From Prunella strophiata (lineage: Eukaryota; Chordata; Aves; Passeriformes; Prunellidae), in contig JAZBQD010000030.1 of the NCBI GenBank assembly GCA_036583965.1, positions 55,491,551 through 55,555,550 on the forward strand: a stretch of DNA of 64,000 bases, in the 5' to 3' direction. The notes beneath the pieces are model-generated. The model ran no database searches. It worked only from the letters and a program-made list of their open reading frames with translations, and was not told the DNA's origin. How positions within the stretch are numbered: position 1 is the first letter of the stretch; each line of letters begins with the position of its first letter. The translations under genes and the position numbers were made by a program. Shown in pieces: positions 1-12,295 of this stretch.

Positions 1-1063
1 AAAAACTCTACCCTTTTTTACTTACAGGGATTACTCACTGGCCTCTTTACATCTCTAACTCGATTGCTTTATTATTTGATTCAATGCCTAAATTTTTTAA
101 AGTTATCAAAACATATAAGAAAAATGTCAAAAATGAAGTGCTTTCAAAACAAGGAACAATCAGTTTTAACTGTTACTTACACCTCAAATAATTAAGCTCT
201 CAGATCCTACTCTTACATGTCACTCCTCACACCTTATTTTTAAATTTCCTTTTTCTTGACAACACAGGCTTTACTCCACATGTCAGGAGCTGACCCCCTA
301 CTTTTCATCATCCACTACAGACAGTAGGTGAAGCAGATGAGTCAAAGAACAGTATAAATAAACTACTTTTTAAAAAATGAAACCAAGCAGTAGATTTGGG
401 TGCAGTACCAATTTATCTCCTATTCACTGGACCATGCCATCTGATGTACTTGAGCTGTGCTCCCAATCTGTGGGGACATGGAAGGGTTATCACCACCATT
501 TCACTGATGCAGAGTTTCATCCAGCTGTGTAATGCACTAAGGGAATTTGAGCAGAGTCTGGGGGCTTCATTTGACTCTTACCCCAGGGTTCCCACTAACT
601 GCACTGGGACTTTATTTACTGCAGTTGAACTAAAAAATTCACAACAGAACTGGCAAAACATAATAAGTGGATTTGTTCTCATCAGCTTAACACCTGTTTT
701 CTGAATTAACATGAGTTATAATTATTAAACCAGAGTATTCACAACAAATAGCAAGAGCTGCCTGTCTCCAGAGTGATTGACTCTATTTCCTACAAGTTAC
801 TGCTTTTTGCTTGCATTCATCACTTTCTTTTCTACAAATTGTAAACACTCAATTATTTCTCAAGCAATTCATGTTTCATGTTTTTATTGATCAACACAAT
901 CAACTGGCTCAGTTCTGTGCATCAGAATTTCATCCTCTGTGAAATGTCTCAGTGCAATATAAAGTTACAGTTACTTTATATATAGTCCCATGCCTGCAGT
1001 TGTTCTCCTTTGAATGAATAAGGAAACATTGCTTGGTAATCTGGTTAGGACAGGCTTTAAATT

Positions 1064-1080
1064 AAAAAAAAAAAAAAAAA
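1064..1080 (+). repeat. A17 homopolymer
   Basis: A run of seventeen A in AT-rich intron sequence about 300 bases upstream of a CR1 fragment. No retrocopy is recognisable before it. Confidence 0.9.
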
Positions 1081-1372
1081 TCTCATAGGAAATAAAACAT
1101 CCCAGTCCCCAAACATCATCTACTCAATGCGTAACAGTCATCTAATCCACATTTTTTTCTCAGTTAGAGAATTTATTTTCTCTGTTTTATGTTCCATACA
1201 AGCTAAAATTGCTCCCTTGAATATCCTATAAAAATGTATAAATGAAAACTTCTTCAAAAGTAGTTTAGTAGTTTTCTGGGGAAAAAAAAAAACAAAAAAA
1301 CAAACAAACAAAAAAAGCAAAGATACCTAATCTGCTTTAAACTGCTGGCAAAAATTCTTCCCTTTGTTCCTA

Positions 1373-1608
1373 CTGCATCCAGCTCTGGGCTCCCCAGTAC
1401 AGGACAGACATCAACCTGTTGGCCCTCCTCTGGACTCATACCTCTGCCCAGAGCAGCCATGGATGCCCCATGCCTGGAAGTGCTCAAGGTCAGGCTGGAT
1501 GGAGCTCTGACCAACCTGGTCTAGTGGATCCAGTGGGCGGGTTGGAACTGTATGAACTGTATGACCTTTAATGTGCCTTCCAACCCAAACCTTTCTGTGG
1601 TTCTATGC
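1373..1608 (+). mobile_element. CR1 LINE 3' fragment, internally rearranged
   Basis: The left part (ATCCAGCTCTGGGCTCCCCA) matches the CR1 ORF2 region found in most bird CR1 copies. The right part (GAAGTGCTCAAGGTCAGGCT, then CTTCCAACCCAAACC and a degenerate TTCTATG tail) is the CR1 3' end. Between them the piece GGCCCTCCTCTGGACTC is in reverse orientation relative to CR1, so the copy has a deletion and a small inversion. An A-rich (CAAA)-like stretch precedes it. It is 5'-truncated and dead. Confidence 0.8.
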
Positions 1609-3489
1609 TTCTTGTATCGCAGAAACTGTTCGTATTCCTAAAAGCAGAACTGAACCTAGTGATGGAGACACATCACACTACCAAGAGGACCCAAAATAAG
1701 GAGGTATGCTTATTAAACTATGATTTAAATTAACAACACAATCCAAGATACTGGAATCTACTCTATTGCCAAAATACTACCTTATTTTGATGGAAATTTT
1801 AACCTCATCCTTGCTCTAGTGATAGACCAGAATGGCAGTGTAACCAGGCCTTTGTACAAATTTCAGCACTTGGGTTAAATGAAGCAGAAAGATTGGACTT
1901 TATTCTCCTTCCCACGTAATTCATGCTCTACAAATAATTGGTCTTCACTTCCTGGTACACTGCAGGTCTGTTCCAACTTGCTCAGTTATAGCAACCAACA
2001 CTGGTAGCACAGATCATGCCTTTCTCTTACTCATTCCTTCCAATCTTCCGCCTTTTCAACAAAATGTATTTACTTTTTTTGCTAATATCTTCTTCCCCCA
2101 TCTCATTTCAAAACAGATTGTTTCTCCTTTATCTGACCTTTTTAATTAGACTTAATAATCCAATAAAATGCTTAACACCAGTGGGCAGAAAATAGCTCTA
2201 CCTAAATGAAAACATTTGCTTTGACAGAAAAAAAAAAAGGTTTAAAAAAATGTGTGTGCCAAAAATATAAAAACCAAAATTAAAGTATTTGTTCTGACAG
2301 TGCTGTTGAGGGGCACCATGAAATCTCTAATTTATTTCCCAAATTCCAATCACTCAGCTGCAGATACTCTTAAGTTCACCACTGGGCTAATATGACATGC
2401 AAACAATAGATATACAGACACACCCTAAGAGAAAATCCCAGCTTTCCTCTCACTTGGTTCTGCTTCCCAATTCTTTTCCCCAATTATTTTTGAGTCAGAC
2501 CAAGTTCACCACACTAGGCTGCACAAACCTCCCTCTTCCTTTCCCCATTTCCTTGCTAGTTTTAAACTAATAAGTCTGCTGTAGCTCCCCTCCTCTGTTA
2601 AAAGGCTGTGTTTATCCCCAGTTTAACTTATTTTTTTTTTGTAAAATTAATCTCCAGCATGCGCAACGGAAGTTTTCCACATGTTCTATTTGGATGAGTG
2701 TGTATTAGTTAGTGAGTCCTATTTTTAGCTGTTTTGCCTTACTTTACAGTGTAATTTCCTTAAATAGCAATCTGGATATCAACACTAGAGCACAGATGAA
2801 AAATAAAGTGTATTCACATATATTTAGGGACATGCAGTTTTATGTTTATAAATAGGAATATCTGAATATAAGGAGTGAAATTTAGCACCATAAGGTTAAA
2901 ATAGAAGTTATTATAACTTGGAAATTTAAATAGATTTTTTTCATGGGAAATTAATCCACTTAATTTTAGATATTTTTAATGATGGAGCTGCAGCATCTGG
3001 TATGGAATTTACTGGTAATCTTAATTATACTATAAGCTTTACTCTGAATCCCCTTTAAACTTGAGGCACTTCAACTGAGGTGGACAGGATCTCCCTCTGG
3101 AGGCCTTCAGAGGCATCTGCCTCTCTCTCTTGACAAGGTAGGAAACTTTGCTTGGTTGCATAACAGGTGGGCTCCTGCAGGCAAACTCAGCCTAAGGATG
3201 CTCACCCTCTCCTTCCTATTTTCCATCACCCATACACTGACCTATATTCCACCCCTCTGTCAGCTATGGTGATTCAGCCTGGATCAATGAAATAACTGAG
3301 TTTAAAAAAAAAAAAAAATCTTAAGTTATTTTCATCCCAGATCATGTCAAAGATCTCCTTTACAGAGAAAGCCATAAAACTGCACTAGCATAATTAAGAG
3401 AAGAAAATAGCAACACCAGAATAAAATCAAATTTAAAGAAAACAAACCAAAAAACTCAAAGTAAAGCACCAAGGGAGGCATTAATTTGT

Positions 3490-3531
3490 AAGTCCCTTCC
3501 CACTCAGAATATTGTATGATTCTATGATTCA
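3490..3531 (+). mobile_element. CR1 LINE 3' tail, very short
   Basis: Only the extreme 3' end is recognisable: AGTCCCTTCCCACTCAGAAT followed by ATTGTATGATTCTATGATTC, the diagnostic CR1 octamer-type tail. The length of about 40 bases suggests an extreme 5' truncation or an old copy whose upstream part has decayed. Confidence 0.65.
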
Positions 3532-4375
3532 TCTCTGAATGCAGATACTAATAATTAATAGAATCAGTATGGCTTCACCACCCTAGTAGTTTGAGTGAAA
3601 AACATTGCAATGAAGACATAAAAGAAAAAGAACTTGCAAAACCTCACTTGAAATCAGAGGAAAGTGCAATTCCTAAAGGTTTTGCAAAACTCTGCCCAAA
3701 CCACAGAAAAAAAATTGTAAGCTTTCTGATAAAATATGCGCTTCAGTAGAACTGAGATGAGGAAAAAACAGATGGAATTTTCAAACATATTAAAGTTTGA
3801 AACATATCAAGTCATGCAACCTCATTAGTCAACTACACTGGAGTAACTTCTTTAGCAAGGCAGATGTATCAAACACAGGACCAGGAAAAGCTCCATTGTA
3901 TAATGACAGTTTTCATGGCTTTGATACAAGTTTGAACTAACCAAAATCTCCTGCAAACAATGCAATGCATTTACTTGTGCACTTTTTTGATGGATTCATT
4001 TCAGGCTTTCCCTTTGTCTCCTTATCCAGCATTTTCACTCTATATCCTAGCAAGCAGATCTCCCATAACCACATAAGCATCACAGAGACAACCCACTGTG
4101 CTTAATCTGCCTTAATCTTTGGGAAATCTGTCTGTTCATCTATATGATAGTACATAACAAGATAGGATAATATAAACCTTCCCCTCCTCCTCTAGGGATA
4201 CTTCACTGATTCCAAATGGGCTGCCCATTTTTACATTACTTCTTGTAGTACTCACATGGGAAACTTAGTCAAGACTGAGATGGGACATCTTTTTCTTTGA
4301 TTTAATTTTATGTTTAGTATTTTACAGTTTTTTACTAGAAATCTTTAATGAAATGAACAATTTAAAGATGTTTTT

Positions 4376-4390
4376 GATGATGATGATGAT
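4376..4390 (+). repeat. (GAT)5 microsatellite
   Basis: Five perfect GAT units in AT-rich intron sequence. Confidence 0.9.
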
Positions 4391-7300
4391 ATTGAGAGGA
4401 CATGCCTGCTTCATAGCAATGCAGACAGAATCTGCATAATAATAGACATCAATAAACCAAACCTATTTAATTTTTTAATACTATACAATGCTAAGAGTTG
4501 ACATTCAGTAGTCACATTTAATAGTCACTTAGGTAAAGGAAGAATGCAGCTGTGTGTTCAACAGGCAACTTATCTTGCTTCTTTGTGCTTTGAAAATAAG
4601 TATTTTAAACTACCACTTTACCTACTAGCACACATCAGTAAGTATTCAGCAACATAGTATAATATTCTCCTTGACAGGTTCTAAATACCTGTTCCAACAA
4701 TGTCAAGTACATAGTTATTTCAGAAGTAAGATCTAAAATATCTGACTTTTCTGTAAAAAGATTCAAGAGAAAGCTGATGATCTAGCTGTTGCCAAAATGT
4801 ATTTTTTTTTAATTGACATAATAATAAGGAAAATTAGTATGAAGGCGGCCACAAACCATGGAGCATTTCTCTCGTAATAACTCATTATGCAATGTTTTAC
4901 ACTAAACATTCATCACTCATCATTTTCATTATCATAAAAATTGGGATCAAAATAAAACTAGGATAATATTTTTGTACCTCCAGCAGCAACACAAAGATGT
5001 AAGTTTGATTCCTGCACAGCAATATTCTGGATCTTTGCTATTATTGGTGAGTATGAAAAGTTTGAGAAGAAAACAGTATGAGGAAGAGGGTAAAATAGTT
5101 TCAGGTAAATGCCATTTATATACCTCCAATTAAAAAAAATATAAGAAGACATGTGCTACACAAATAACAAAACATCCACTTCATATTACTTAAGTAAATC
5201 AGGTACAGATAATGGCATGCATTACACAGAGAAAGACAGACAGCTCTAGATTAATACAAAAATGTAATAAAAATGACAACGAAACAAAACATAAAGCATT
5301 AATAGACATAAGATCAGAAGAGCTGAGAAACACTGAAACCAGTGTGATTTTTTCCAACATATAAAACACATCTGATTATAAAACACATCTGTTTTTAGAA
5401 GAAATTATGCTCACTGCACAAATTTACTGAATTTATGTTACTGCTCACATTGGCTCAGTTAAAATCCATCATTCTACAACACATTTGCCTTTATAGAGAA
5501 ATCTGGTTTTACAGATACACACCTAAGAGTTAACAAGCTTCATATTCTTACAATACTTACTGCTTCACTGATTCTCTAGAACTATGTCTTCGACAAAACC
5601 AAAAGTCTAGTCTAACTCTTATTTCCCAGGAGTTTTCCCACAAATTTGCAAAATAGAAGATTTCAAGTATGTACTGTGGCTATTCTGCCTCTCAAGGTTT
5701 TTATATGCCACTGCCCTCAGTCGGATCTAATACTCGCCACATAATCTAATATAGAAAGAATTCACCCGATTGGTTAAACTGCAGAGTGAAATGCTGCTAT
5801 ATAAAGCAATATTTTGAGCTTCCAGTTTGGGATGTTCCATGAGCACAACACTTTGAAGGAAAAGAGAATTTCCATCTATGAGTAAATAAAAAGCTACACT
5901 CTAAATATTTTCAGCTATTTGAGATATTTTTAAACATCTGCATTTCTTATCAGCATTGGCATGGCTCAGACTGGAGGGAAACATGAGATGGAGCCATCCA
6001 GGAGTTTGAAGGAGGGAGCAGCCCCTCCTGCTCGTCCTCCCTGCCTGCCCAGGGGGTCAGGTAAGAGGTGGGGGGGTTATGAAGAAAATAAATGAAACAC
6101 AGAAAAGAAAGCATTTCTGCTCATCTCCCAGCAGCTTTCATGTTCCCACAAAAGCCTCCTTGCAATGACCTCTATCCCATGGGTAATTTAAGGACTGAAA
6201 TATGAAAAGCACAAGTGACACAGGTGGGAATCCAAAATACAGAAGAGGGAGGATAATGACACATAGGAAGAAAAAAGGAGGGTGGATGCAATGACACAAG
6301 TGACTGAAGTCCAAATGCACTGGAGTGAAGGATGGGTATGAAAAAGCATAGAAGCAACATGAAGAAGTGAAAATACTGTAATATTTACTGAACAAAAGCC
6401 CTCTACCTTCCCAGGTCACCTCAACCACTTGACACAAAACCTTAACTTGTCAACACATCCTAAAAGTTTCAATTAACATCTTCAACTAGTGCCTGTATTA
6501 AGGAAAAAAAAAATATTTTTTGTCTAAACCAGGAGTTGATCAAAGCAACCTTCTAATACAGAAAAAACAGTTATTTATATTCCAGCACCAAGGAATGGCA
6601 CTTGCCTTTGTTCTCATTAAATGTGCCTCTTCTACACATATTATCTATTTACTTACACATAAGGAAAGTAAAATTGCTCAGGTGCTCCTTACAAGATATA
6701 CTTTCCCTGTTTTGCAAATAACAATTTTAATGCCTAATACAGTGCTTGCCTCTGCAGAAGTCAGCTGAGCTCCTAAGTCTTGTGTAAATTCAATTCATTG
6801 ATATACTTAGTAAATGAAAATACAATTCCCTTTCCCATGCTATTTTGATTCATACCTTCAATGAAGATATTAACAAAATAAATCACAAAACACTTGACAC
6901 TGTACTTCTACACATCAGTCTTAAACTGGTAGAACTACCCTATTAGAAGTCATTTTCATGTAGTGGGAAAGGGCATGAGAAAGATTAGATCTGTGAGATT
7001 TGCCTTGAACAGGGAGTGAAAACCTGACTGTGACCATTAAGAAAGTTATTTGTGACTGAATTGCTCTTGCTCTCCAGATACACAACTACCTTGTTCAGGT
7101 TCTTATTTAACCAGCTTTTCTAAGGTAATTAATACAGCATTTTAGGACGTGACCTAAATGCTAGATAGGACTTGGTAACTCTCTTCCTACTGAGCACCAA
7201 ACCTGTCACCTTTTTAGAAGTGGAATACATAATCTCCAACTACTTGGAGCAGGTATGTACATTACAGCAAAAGAGAATGAATGGCTACTACACACCCAAA

Positions 7301-8610
7301 CTAAACTACTGTGAAGAGGGATGAGGGAAGGAGCAATATCTTACAGAAATTCCTGACATCCATCATCTCCATGTTAGCAAGTCCCATTATTGACTGAAAA
7401 AAGTAAAATCTGGCCAGATAGGAAGTGATGAAAAAAAAAAAAAAAGAGAAGCCCAAAATATGGAGGTTGCAAATGACAGCAATTGCTTTGGAGAAGCACC
7501 TTTTTTTTCCACTATATAGGGAGTTTGGGTAACAAGGCAGATGACTAACCTTGGCATCAGTGAAATGAAGAGACATGAATCCCATCATAACTACTCCTTC
7601 TAGAAATTAAAGAAGAGATAATCCCATTCACAACACAAAAGTTGCATTTCCCTGTATTACTTTATATTAGCTGTAGGTATTGCACAACTTTTATGTAAAA
7701 CAATTTGGTTTAGCAAAATAGCTTTTTAATTCATTTTTCATATAGCTTTTCCGACAATCTATTTTCATCTCAAAAAGCACTGTGGTTTTATATTCAGACA
7801 GATGGTTAAAAGCATTTCAGATGACAAATATTATCTATATTTATTTGCATCATAAAGCAATTTCTTGAAGGCAAAGCATTATAAAAGATAATGAAAACTG
7901 TACTAATATTTGCGTTTATGAAGCAGTTATTCAAAAAAACCTTCTTAATAAATGTTGCACGGACATGATATGTGCACAACGTGGCAGAAGGTTTAGCTGG
8001 AAAATTATATATATCAAAAAATAGACTCCTTTGTCTCAAAGAAAACCCCCCAAAAAAACCCATAATTTAGATTTTTTTCCACTGTTACACTGTTTGTTAT
8101 CTGTAACAAAACAGATGACGATCTGTTTTGTTTATTATCACTACTATTACCAGACACCTTTCCAGATACATCTGCTGTACCTCAACTCTGAAGGTTATTA
8201 GTTCATTACTTTATTAGAGAAGCCTAGGAGTAACCAGGTAAAGAGAATGTAGTTCATTAGCAGCTCTGAACAGAATATATACTAATTCAGTGTTACAACA
8301 TGTAAAGTGAATGGAATTAAGGAAAGCAATTTTAGATAATGAAATTTTAAATACTTTATATTCTATTAAGTTGCTTCCAGACTCCATTGGACAAAAGACA
8401 GACAGACAGAGAGCCAGCTACAGAGTTAATTATCCCTCTTTCAGATCTTTTTAGTAAAATAGCCTGTTCTCTTGATAAATTGATTCACTGAAGTAATATT
8501 AAGGTTTGAAACTGAGAAGTTCATTGAACTGCTGAATTATGGCTCCATACAGTTTTTTCTCAGAAAACTTATGGTTCTGGCTTTGATAAATTTGTTGGAC
8601 AAAAAGCTAC

Positions 8611-8617
<7 letters not shown>

Positions 8618-8654
<37 letters not shown>
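8618..8654 (+). repeat. A37 homopolymer
   Basis: Thirty-seven uninterrupted A residues, the longest homopolymer in the window. It could be the poly-A tail of an old retrocopy, but the sequence before it has no coding or repeat identity I can recognise and no flanking duplication is evident. The length should be treated with caution because such runs are error-prone in sequencing. Confidence 0.9.
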
Positions 8655-8656
<2 letters not shown>

Positions 8657-10100
8657 AAAGTGGAGCGATTATTAAAAATACACCTATTTCAAGGTCATCC
8701 ATGAGTTTTTACTGCCATCCAGAAGCCATTGACACGTTCACTGGGAAAAAATGCTGGGTGCTGCCAAGGTATATTGTTTATTGGCATAGAGACCAAGAAC
8801 TCAAGTGAGTAGTTCCATCAGGTATGCATTCAGCATAAACCAAACATCATTCGCAATGAAATGATGTAACAAATGTAGAAGCTAAAAGAAAACGAAGCTG
8901 TGGAACAGAAGCAAGCACAGCGCTCCCAGTAACAGGGATGGGAGGAAATTCCTAGGGCACTAACTCAGGGCACAGCAGTCAATACTGGCTGCAGAGTTGG
9001 CCACTATTCTTGAATCATTATTTCCTTTGACACTGTCAAAGGTTGGCCGGCACCCTGCTCCTGACAGGTGCGGGAATGCCACAGCCAATGCCAGCCCAGC
9101 CCTGCTGACTCACTGTGACAGGTGCTGCCCATCAGTTCCCCCCAGAAAAGGGAAGCTGACCCCTCCAACCATGCCACTCATAGCTGAGAAACAGAGAGGA
9201 ACCTTAAATGCCTGGCAGATGCCCAGACAACGTGCTGCGTTCAAAGGTCATTCTCTGGAGTCATCTTATTGAAAAATCATGGACACTTACTGTACATACA
9301 TTTCTTCTGATTAAACACTTCTACTAGAAGGTGTCTGTGGACACAAAACTGGAACTAGGGACATTTCACAAGTCCCACAGTAATAAACTAATCGAGCAAC
9401 TAAGATTTCAAAAAGGGCAGCCAGTTCTTACCCTGCCACTTTTGTTTGCAAAATCAAAATCAAAGCTCTCTTAAAGGCAACTATGCTCATGCAAAAGAAG
9501 TGATCTCTTTTTAATTGCTTTTCCAATTAATTGGTTTCCAACGTGTTCTTCACTTCCTGCAAGGCTAAGAGGGTCATATTCTCTATCATATCCATGAATT
9601 TGCAAAGATTAAGAACTCCCATTTACTTCATTCACTAAAATTCACAAGAAGCTGTTCACAAGACAAGATTAAAGGTTTGGGGCTTGAATCACTGGGACAG
9701 ATCTACAGCAGTCTTTTGCTGGTAGTCTGGGAGCTCAAAACAAAACAGACATCATCCCAACATCCTTTCCAGCAAGAAGTCTTTTGATCTTCCTCTCATG
9801 GAACAGTTCAGAAGCTTCATAATGAGGTAGAAAAGACTTCTCTTTATTCCACTCCAAAACCAATGTAAATCTGGCTCTATCTCCCCTTCCCAGGGGCTTC
9901 TATCTTTCCTCCAACTTCTCTCACAAATCATCAGATAAGCCAGGGTTGTGTATGCCGTGATGGGTAAACAGACAGATTTTCCATGTGATGACTTTGTAAC
10001 AGCTTCTCCAGACATGCCGTTCTCTCTTTTGGGGAATGTTTTCTCTCTAGAGGAGGATCCAGGTTGTCCTTTGGGATTACTAAGTTTGTCATAGCTGCCT

Positions 10101-10115
10101 CTTCTTCTTCTTCTT
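10101..10115 (+). repeat. (CTT)5 microsatellite
   Basis: Five perfect CTT units within a pyrimidine-rich stretch; the DGKH sense strand reads AAG. Confidence 0.9.
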
Positions 10116-12234
10116 GCCTGGGAATGGAAAAGCTTTTGATCTTAGCCTAAACAGTCGTGAACTGATGTCTGGTGGCATAACAGAACCATTAACCAGCCAG
10201 CCTCCTTTTCCTCCAGGTAAGCATAGCAAAAATCACAAAACTCTGAACTCTGGAAATAATACTTCATTATAATGTATAATAAACCTATAAATAGTGAATA
10301 TTCAGAATTACCAAGTTAAACGTTTAAAAGCTTTTCATGCAAACCTCTCCCTAGCCACCTAAAAAGAGGTAAGGGCAAATTTCTTTGTATATTGGCAATT
10401 CTCAGGGTTTTCCTCAATTGAACATGTTCTTCAGAAAGCCCTTCCATCATTTCTATGGCTTCTCTGTTCTCCTGCTATTTAACAAAAACTAAAGGTATCA
10501 ATTCCTCTTCCCCTCCCCACTCCTCCCCAGGAAGCAAGACACAGAAAATGGTAAGCAAACTGTCTCCTCTCCTGTTTCCCACACTCTCATTCATCTGAGG
10601 AAAAAATAGACAGTATTTGTACAGGTAACTATGAATAAATCAATTTAAATACTTCTACCATCTGTCATAGTGTTTCTTGTTTCCTAAAGCAATAAGTAAT
10701 CTGAAAATCTGGAATAAGTTGGCTCTTCTTGGAGGTCCAGAAACTACTTGTGAGAACAGCCTACAAAGTATGCTGTTCTTTGACACCATGAAGAGATGTC
10801 AAAATGGATGTTAAGTCTCCCAAAGCAATAAGTCTTACACCTTCATTTTCACAGCAATCAAAATCTCATCTCCTTAAGAAATTACTGCTTTTTGGCAGCC
10901 TATATATTAGCAGGATGTGAATATTAGCCTTGTCCTTGAACTCAGATTTCTGCTAAAGGCAAAATAAAGTTGTTTTATTCTCCATCTTCTGCTCTGTTCA
11001 TGTTAACAAACTGCTTTAAATACTCTCAAATTTTCAAGAGCATTCAGCACCAACAAGTCCCATTTAGGCATACAATGAAGTCACTTTGGATTTGCTGGAT
11101 GCTGAGTGTTCTTGAAGAGCTGACCCAGCTACTTACTACTTCTGTACTACTTGACATACTGTTCACTGGATTTAAAGATGACATTGACAGACAGTGCACT
11201 ACTTGGGAGCAACTTTGATTGTTAGGCACACAGGGAGAGTGGTTCTGTTGTGGTACAAAAATTCCTTTTGAAATGATACACTCTTCCACATATCTCTGAT
11301 CCTAAGTGTTTAAGTTACATACCTTGTACAGATTTCCATACTGAAAATAAAATAAACTTCCTGAGTACCCTTGTTTTTCAAATACTTCCACAATTCCTCC
11401 TTGGTAGGTCATGAAACAGACACTTGCTCTTCTCTCTGTACTTCTTGATACTAAAACACTTGGGAGTGGTCATTATTGAATGACTGAAAAGAATATGCCA
11501 CAATTAAAAATCACACAGCTTTTGATTCTGGGCCATTCATCAGGAAGGTAAGAATTCACTTTCTTCTGAAAACTAAAGGGGAGGCATGGACCTTCCCAGC
11601 TTGTTGTCATGGATACAGCTACTGAGAAAAATGTCATTGTACCCCTGCAGATAAATGTATGTGACAACTGCTTGGAATATGTGGTGGTAAAGCACCACAG
11701 ACACTAAACATTCTCACATGACCACCAAGCTCCTCTAGAAATGTACATTAAATTAAAAAAAAAAAAAAATTAAAGAAAAAAAGGAAAAAATTATTTTTAA
11801 GCATAAAGGTTATAGTATGAAGGAAGAAAAGGCTAAGCAGTTAAAAAAATGTTGGCACTTTCATAGTTCATGATGTCATGGAGGAAAAAATATTATGGAA
11901 CAATAGTGTGAGTAAAGGATCGAGTGTCAGCCCTATTTCAAGTTATCTGGATTTTGTCACTGTGTGTTATAACAGTGTTGTTAGCGACAAGAACTGTATT
12001 TCTTAGGTCAATGGACAATTAAAAACAAAACAAACAAATAAAAAAGGCAACAAACACACATTGGAAAATTCTGTACCACGGAAGTTCTGATCCTGATTAG
12101 ACCACCTCAAAGTGTCAGCATTTCTACTTGGACTAGGGCACTTTGAATCTACTTCGGCTTGAGCTTTACACTAAATCATTACTGGGGACACAAGTTACCA
12201 AAAAAATGAAGAGGTTGAAAACAGGAGTTCTTCA

Positions 12235-12295
12235 TTGAATCGTAGAGTCCTAGAACAGCTGGGATTATCTAGGTCCAACCCCCCTGCCGTTTTCC
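12235..12295 (-). mobile_element. CR1 LINE 3' fragment, reverse orientation
   Basis: Read on the plus strand, GAATCGTAGAGTCCTAGAAC followed by CTGGGATTATCTAGGTCCAA and CCCCCCTGCC is the reverse complement of a CR1 3' end (tail, then the 'atgatctc...' and 'ccttccaacc' region). The fragment is heavily diverged and 5'-truncated. Its inner boundary, near 12295-12320, is uncertain. Confidence 0.65.

Noticed and set aside
2655..2668. GCATGCGC, an NRF1-like half site
   Set aside because: It is an isolated 8-base match in AT-rich intron with no promoter context.
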